Of a DNA stretch of 64,000 nucleotides, positions 60,913 to 64,000 are shown one piece after another. Source of the DNA: Bin34 sp963422415 (GTDB lineage Bacteria; Chloroflexota; Anaerolineae; Caldilineales; Caldilineaceae); the NCBI GenBank assembly GCA_963422415.1, contig OY729430.1, forward strand, positions 248,001 to 312,000, read 5' to 3'. The notes below the pieces were generated by a model that was given only the letters and a program-made list of their open reading frames with translations, did not search any database and was not told the origin of the DNA. Both the position numbers and the translations under genes were made by a program. Each line of letters starts with the position of its first letter. The stretch's first letter is position 1.

Positions 60913-62157
60913 ATGCAACAAACAGGAACAACCCAAGCCGTGCAGATCGACGGTGAGAGACTGCTTCTGGATTTGGAAGAACTCGCGGCTATCGGCGCTG
61001 ATCCCAAGGGCGGCGTGTCCCGTATCGCCTATGGTCCCGAAGACCGGGTTGGCCGGGAATGGGTACGCGATCAGTTTGAACGACTAGGCTTGGAGGTCCA
61101 TACCGACAGCGCTGGCAACGATGCCTGGATCTATCCCGGCTTGGCGCCAGGGCTGGACCCGATTGGGATCGGCTCGCATACTGACACGGTCCCCAATGGT
61201 GGCCGCTACGACGGAGCTTTGGGCGTTCTGGCCGCGCTGGCCATTGTGCGAGCCTTGGACAAGAGCTCCTGCCACTTGCAGCATCCTGTCGAAGTCATTA
61301 ACTTTGCAGCGGAAGAAGCCACGATGGCAGGGGCGACTTTCGGCAGTCGGGCTATGGTCGGCACATTGGCGAAAGATGCAATTCATCAACGGGCTTGGGA
61401 CAGCCGTCCAGTGGCAGAGCATTTGCAAGATGCAGGCATTGATCCAGGAAATATCGGGCTGGCGCGCCGGCAGACCGGACTCGCCGCCTTTCTGGAATTG
61501 CACATTGAACAGGGCCGCAGACTGGAAACTGCGCAGGCGTCCATAGGCATAGTGGAAGGCATTGCCGGGATTCGCAGGTACGAAGTCACATTCCGTGGCT
61601 ACGCCAATCACGCCGGCACCACTCGCATGGAAGATCGGCAAGATGCGCTGGTCATGGCCGCTCCCTATGTTTTGGAAGTCAAAAAGATCGTCGAAAAGAG
61701 GGGCATTGTAGGCACGGTAGGCAAAATGGACATCTTGCCTGGCGCACCCAACGTCATTCCAGGACAGGTCATTGTGAATCTGGAAATCAGGGGATTGGAC
61801 GAGAAAGTCCTCGACTGTGCAGAAAACGAGCTGGCCGAGATTGCGCTTGCAATTGGGGGCTGTCTTGAGCAGACCTCCTCCAAACCGCCTGTAGATTCGG
61901 ACCCTTTGCTGATACGAGCCCTTGAAATGGCATCCAAGGCCAGTGGCTACGAATTCGTGCGCATGGCCAGCGGAGCAGGTCACGACGCCATGTGTATGGC
62001 GGACATAGCCCCCCAAGCCATGGTGTTTGTGCCTAGCCGAAATGGAGTCAGCCACGCGCCCGACGAATTCACGTTGCCGGAAGACTGCATAGCCGGGGCT
62101 CAAGTCTTGTGCACAGCGCTCTTGACCTTGGACAAATGGCTGGAGACCGCGCCCTAG
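60913..62157 (+). CDS. Zn-dependent hydantoinase/carbamoylase-family amidase (M20)
   Basis: 414 residues from ATG 60913 (the TTG three bases earlier is less likely). Metal and family motifs: GIGSHTDTVPNGGRYDGALGV (His, Asp), AAEEATMAGATFGSRAM (Glu-Glu), LELHIEQGRRLE (His), the dimer-domain YANHAGTTRMEDRQDAL and SGAGHDAMCMADIAPQAMVFVPS. It matches N-carbamoyl-L-amino acid hydrolase, allantoate amidohydrolase and beta-ureidopropionase; these cannot be told apart here. It cleaves a ureido (N-carbamoyl) bond. Followed after 18 bp by the cyclic-amidohydrolase gene, its likely pathway partner. Confidence 0.88.
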   Translation: MQQTGTTQAVQIDGERLLLDLEELAAIGADPKGGVSRIAYGPEDRVGREWVRDQFERLGLEVHTDSAGNDAWIYPGLAPGLDPIGIGSHTDTVPNGGRYDGALGVLAALAIVRALDKSSCHLQHPVEVINFAAEEATMAGATFGSRAMVGTLAKDAIHQRAWDSRPVAEHLQDAGIDPGNIGLARRQTGLAAFLELHIEQGRRLETAQASIGIVEGIAGIRRYEVTFRGYANHAGTTRMEDRQDALVMAAPYVLEVKKIVEKRGIVGTVGKMDILPGAPNVIPGQVIVNLEIRGLDEKVLDCAENELAEIALAIGGCLEQTSSKPPVDSDPLLIRALEMASKASGYEFVRMASGAGHDAMCMADIAPQAMVFVPSRNGVSHAPDEFTLPEDCIAGAQVLCTALLTLDKWLETAP

Positions 62158-62175
62158 ACCCGAATCAAGATTGGG

Positions 62176-63570
62176 ATGGAGATGATGGCAGGGGATTTTG
62201 ATCTGTTGATTGCGGGAGGGCAAGTAGTGACTCCCGACAGAGTGTTCTCGGGCTCCATTGGTATAGCAGATGGCAAGATTGCCCAGCTGTTCGGACCCGA
62301 CGAGAGACCTGCCTCCCGTTCGCGCCTGGATGCCCGCGGACTGCACATCCTGCCTGGATTGATTGATACGCACGTGCACATTCGGGCCCCAGCCCGGCCC
62401 GATCGCGAGGATTTTGTGTCGGGCACGAGCGCGGCCGCGGCCGGGGGTATAACTACGCTCTTGGAGATGCCGATATCCGACCCACCTGTGAATTCAGCGG
62501 CTGTGCTGACACAGCGCATGGAGCAACTGAAACCTCATGCCCTGATCGATTTCGGACTGTACGGATCCATATCGCCTGACAATGCGGAAGAGATTCCATT
62601 GATGGCGGAGGCTGGGGCCATTGCCTTCAAGACCTTTATGACTGAACCTCCCCCGGGGCGCGATGACGAATTTGTAGGACTGTGCTGTTCGGACTCGGCC
62701 GCTTTGCATGACTTGATGGCGGAGGTGGCCAAGACCAATTTGCTTCACTGTTTTCACTGCGAACATGCCGGACTGCTGGAACTGTTTCTGGGCAAGGTGC
62801 GCGCCAGCGGTCAAACCACAGGCATTGCACATGCCCGGAGCGCTCCTCCCGTTGTGGAGGACCTGGCGGTGGCCAGCCTCTTGGTCTTTGCCGAACTGTT
62901 TCGCAGTCGAGTTCAGATCGTGCATATCTCCAGTTTCAAGGCCGCCCAGTTGGCCAAGGAGGCCAAGGCCAAGGGCATAGACGTTTCAGTGGAAACCTGT
63001 CCCCAGTACCTGTTTCTCACGCTAGACGAATTGGCTCGGCATGGACCTTTTGCCAAGTGCAATCCAGCCCTGCGCACGGCAGAGGAGGTGGAAAGGCTGT
63101 GGCCTTATCTTCTGGACGGGACTATTGACATCATCGGATCCGACCATTCCCCCTATATTGTTTCGGAAAAAGCCATAGGACAAGACGATATTTTCCGAGC
63201 CACTGCAGGGATGCCGGGCTTGGAATCAATGCTCCCTTTGATGTTGACAGCGGTACATCAAGGAAGACTGACGCTGCCTGCATTGACCCGTCTGACGAGT
63301 CTGAATGCAGCGCGGCGCTTCCGACTGCCCACCAAGGGTCAAATCAAGCCGGGCCTGGATGCGGATCTGACTTTGGTGGACATGAACTCTGCCTGGTCCT
63401 TTGATCGCCATCGGACCTTTTCCAAAGGGGGCGCCAACATGCACACGTACCACGGCCTTCCCATGCGCGGTCAGGTCAGAGCCACCTTGGTGCGAGGGCA
63501 GACAGTCTTTCAAAATGGACAAATCACCACGGAGCCAGGCCACGGAATGTGCCTTGTGCCTACTTTGTAG
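62176..63570 (+). CDS. Allantoinase/dihydropyrimidinase/hydantoinase-like cyclic amidohydrolase
   Basis: 464 residues. LPGLIDTHVHIRAP has the His-x-His pair; AIAFKTFM the carboxylated Lys; HCFHCEHAG and QIVHISSF the metal His residues; DIIGSDHSPY the catalytic Asp. VETCPQYLFLT and the lengths fit allantoinases and dihydroorotase-like enzymes most closely. It opens a cyclic amide; the carbamoylase 18 bp upstream would then hydrolyse the product. Together they resemble hydantoin, allantoin or dihydropyrimidine use. Confidence 0.87.
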   Translation: MEMMAGDFDLLIAGGQVVTPDRVFSGSIGIADGKIAQLFGPDERPASRSRLDARGLHILPGLIDTHVHIRAPARPDREDFVSGTSAAAAGGITTLLEMPISDPPVNSAAVLTQRMEQLKPHALIDFGLYGSISPDNAEEIPLMAEAGAIAFKTFMTEPPPGRDDEFVGLCCSDSAALHDLMAEVAKTNLLHCFHCEHAGLLELFLGKVRASGQTTGIAHARSAPPVVEDLAVASLLVFAELFRSRVQIVHISSFKAAQLAKEAKAKGIDVSVETCPQYLFLTLDELARHGPFAKCNPALRTAEEVERLWPYLLDGTIDIIGSDHSPYIVSEKAIGQDDIFRATAGMPGLESMLPLMLTAVHQGRLTLPALTRLTSLNAARRFRLPTKGQIKPGLDADLTLVDMNSAWSFDRHRTFSKGGANMHTYHGLPMRGQVRATLVRGQTVFQNGQITTEPGHGMCLVPTL

Positions 63571-63764
63571 GCAGAACTGCAGCCCTCGCACCGCTTTTTC
63601 ACAATAAAGCGCCCTCCTGGGTACAACCACTGAGGAAGGCGTTGCTGCAGGCACAATCTCTGGATGACTCTGGCGTTGCCGCGGGATGTTTGTTTTCCGT
63701 ACGATCCTGATCCGCGCAGGCCTTGAGCTTGGAATGCAGCATGTACCGAGTCCCCGATCTTCGC

Positions 63765-63794
63765 TTGGCTGCTGATTCCAACGCTGGTTATAAT
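63765..63794 (+). promoter_or_regulatory. Sigma70 promoter of the last lipoprotein gene
   Basis: -35 TTGGCT (63765-63770) and perfect -10 TATAAT (63789-63794), 18 bp apart. The -10 box lies in the conserved element copy B. Transcription would start near 63801. Confidence 0.6.
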
Positions 63795-63831
63795 GCAGGT
63801 TCTCGCATATTCCCCTCAGGGATTTTGCAAC
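63782..63831 (+). repeat. Conserved 5' element, copy B
   Basis: Matches copy A at 52531-52580: CGCTGGTT, then GGTTCTCGCATATTC (63798-63812), then TTTTGCAAC. It overlaps the promoter and would form the 5' leader of the next gene. Confidence 0.6.
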
Positions 63832-63859
63832 TGCATACCCAGTCTTTAGGAGATTCCGT

Positions 63860-64000
63860 ATGACTCCCACGCGCGCGCTTTGGTCCCGATTGGGACTTTT
63901 GTCGCTGTTCTTGATTCTAAGCTTGGGGGTGGCCGCTTGCGGAAGCCCCACGGCTCCGGCGACGGAGAGCGACGCCGGTCTGGCCCTCGACGACGCCCCG
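63860..64000 (+). CDS. Lipoprotein, probably an ABC substrate-binding protein (5' end only)
   Basis: The first 47 codons of a gene that leaves the window. ATG 63860 follows AGGAG. Signal peptide LGLLSLFLILSLGVAAC with lipobox VAAC, then a Pro/Ala/Glu/Asp-rich linker as in the other binding proteins of the window. Its leader resembles the one before the DppC-type gene, which suggests a related transporter. Confidence 0.7.
   Translation, partial: MTPTRALWSRLGLLSLFLILSLGVAACGSPTAPATESDAGLALDDAP

Overview
The window is a 64 kb stretch of a free-living, GC-moderate (roughly 55-60 %) bacterium. Lipoboxes followed by Ala/Pro/Glu-rich linkers on the binding proteins, the many carbohydrate and peptide ABC importers without local ATPases, and the mix of a PhyH dioxygenase, an arylsulfatase, sugar epimerase-like enzymes and hydantoin/ureide hydrolases suggest a Chloroflexota bacterium (Caldilineaceae-like). 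This taxonomic guess rests on gene style only; no rRNA or marker gene is present.

Layout. 1-2132 (minus): a catabolic operon with a 2-hydroxyacid dehydrogenase, a sugar-phosphate isomerase/epimerase-like TIM barrel and the start of a thiamine-diphosphate enzyme. 2133-3609: mostly silent DNA with a tyrosine-recombinase remnant. 3610-7808 (plus): a MalEFG-type sugar importer plus a PhyH dioxygenase. 8002-8604: an IS607-type serine recombinase that lacks key catalytic residues. 8667-27557: a CRISPR array with 310 repeats and 309 spacers, read on the minus strand. 27558-37288 (minus): leader, cas2, cas1, cas6e, cas5, cas7, cse2, cas8e, a small unknown ORF, a crRNA-like element on the plus strand, and cas3, i.e. 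a complete type I-E system. 37500-39116: arylsulfatase. 39676-46080: a gene graveyard with a SNF2 helicase broken by an exact internal inversion, a C5-methyltransferase scrap, a small coiled-coil/TM gene with an in-frame stop, and a shattered ABC exporter. 46229-52425: binding protein, a beta-propeller fused to a MalF-type permease, a MalG-type permease and a GH32-like enzyme. 52531-63570: dipeptide-type permeases and binding proteins interleaved with a creatinase-like M24 protein, a DUF6282 protein, a carbamoylase and an allantoinase/hydantoinase-like amidohydrolase. 63860 to the end: start of another lipoprotein.

How it fits together. The I-E locus has all adaptation, effector and nuclease genes, a leader with a promoter, and near-perfect repeats, so it looks functional. 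Between cas3 and cas8e lie two degenerate repeats (20/28 matches for the second, a conserved 5' handle in the first) separated by exactly the canonical 33 nt. The 33 nt resemble a site about 60-80 bp upstream (17 of 19 positions, with an AA flank). This is the architecture expected of a Cascade-using regulatory RNA of the CreA/CreR type, and it is the most interesting item in the window. The two sugar importers probably share an ATPase encoded elsewhere. The second of them, with its GH32-like enzyme, looks dedicated to a fructoside-like glycoside, and the last 11 kb look like uptake and hydrolysis of small amidic or ureide compounds.
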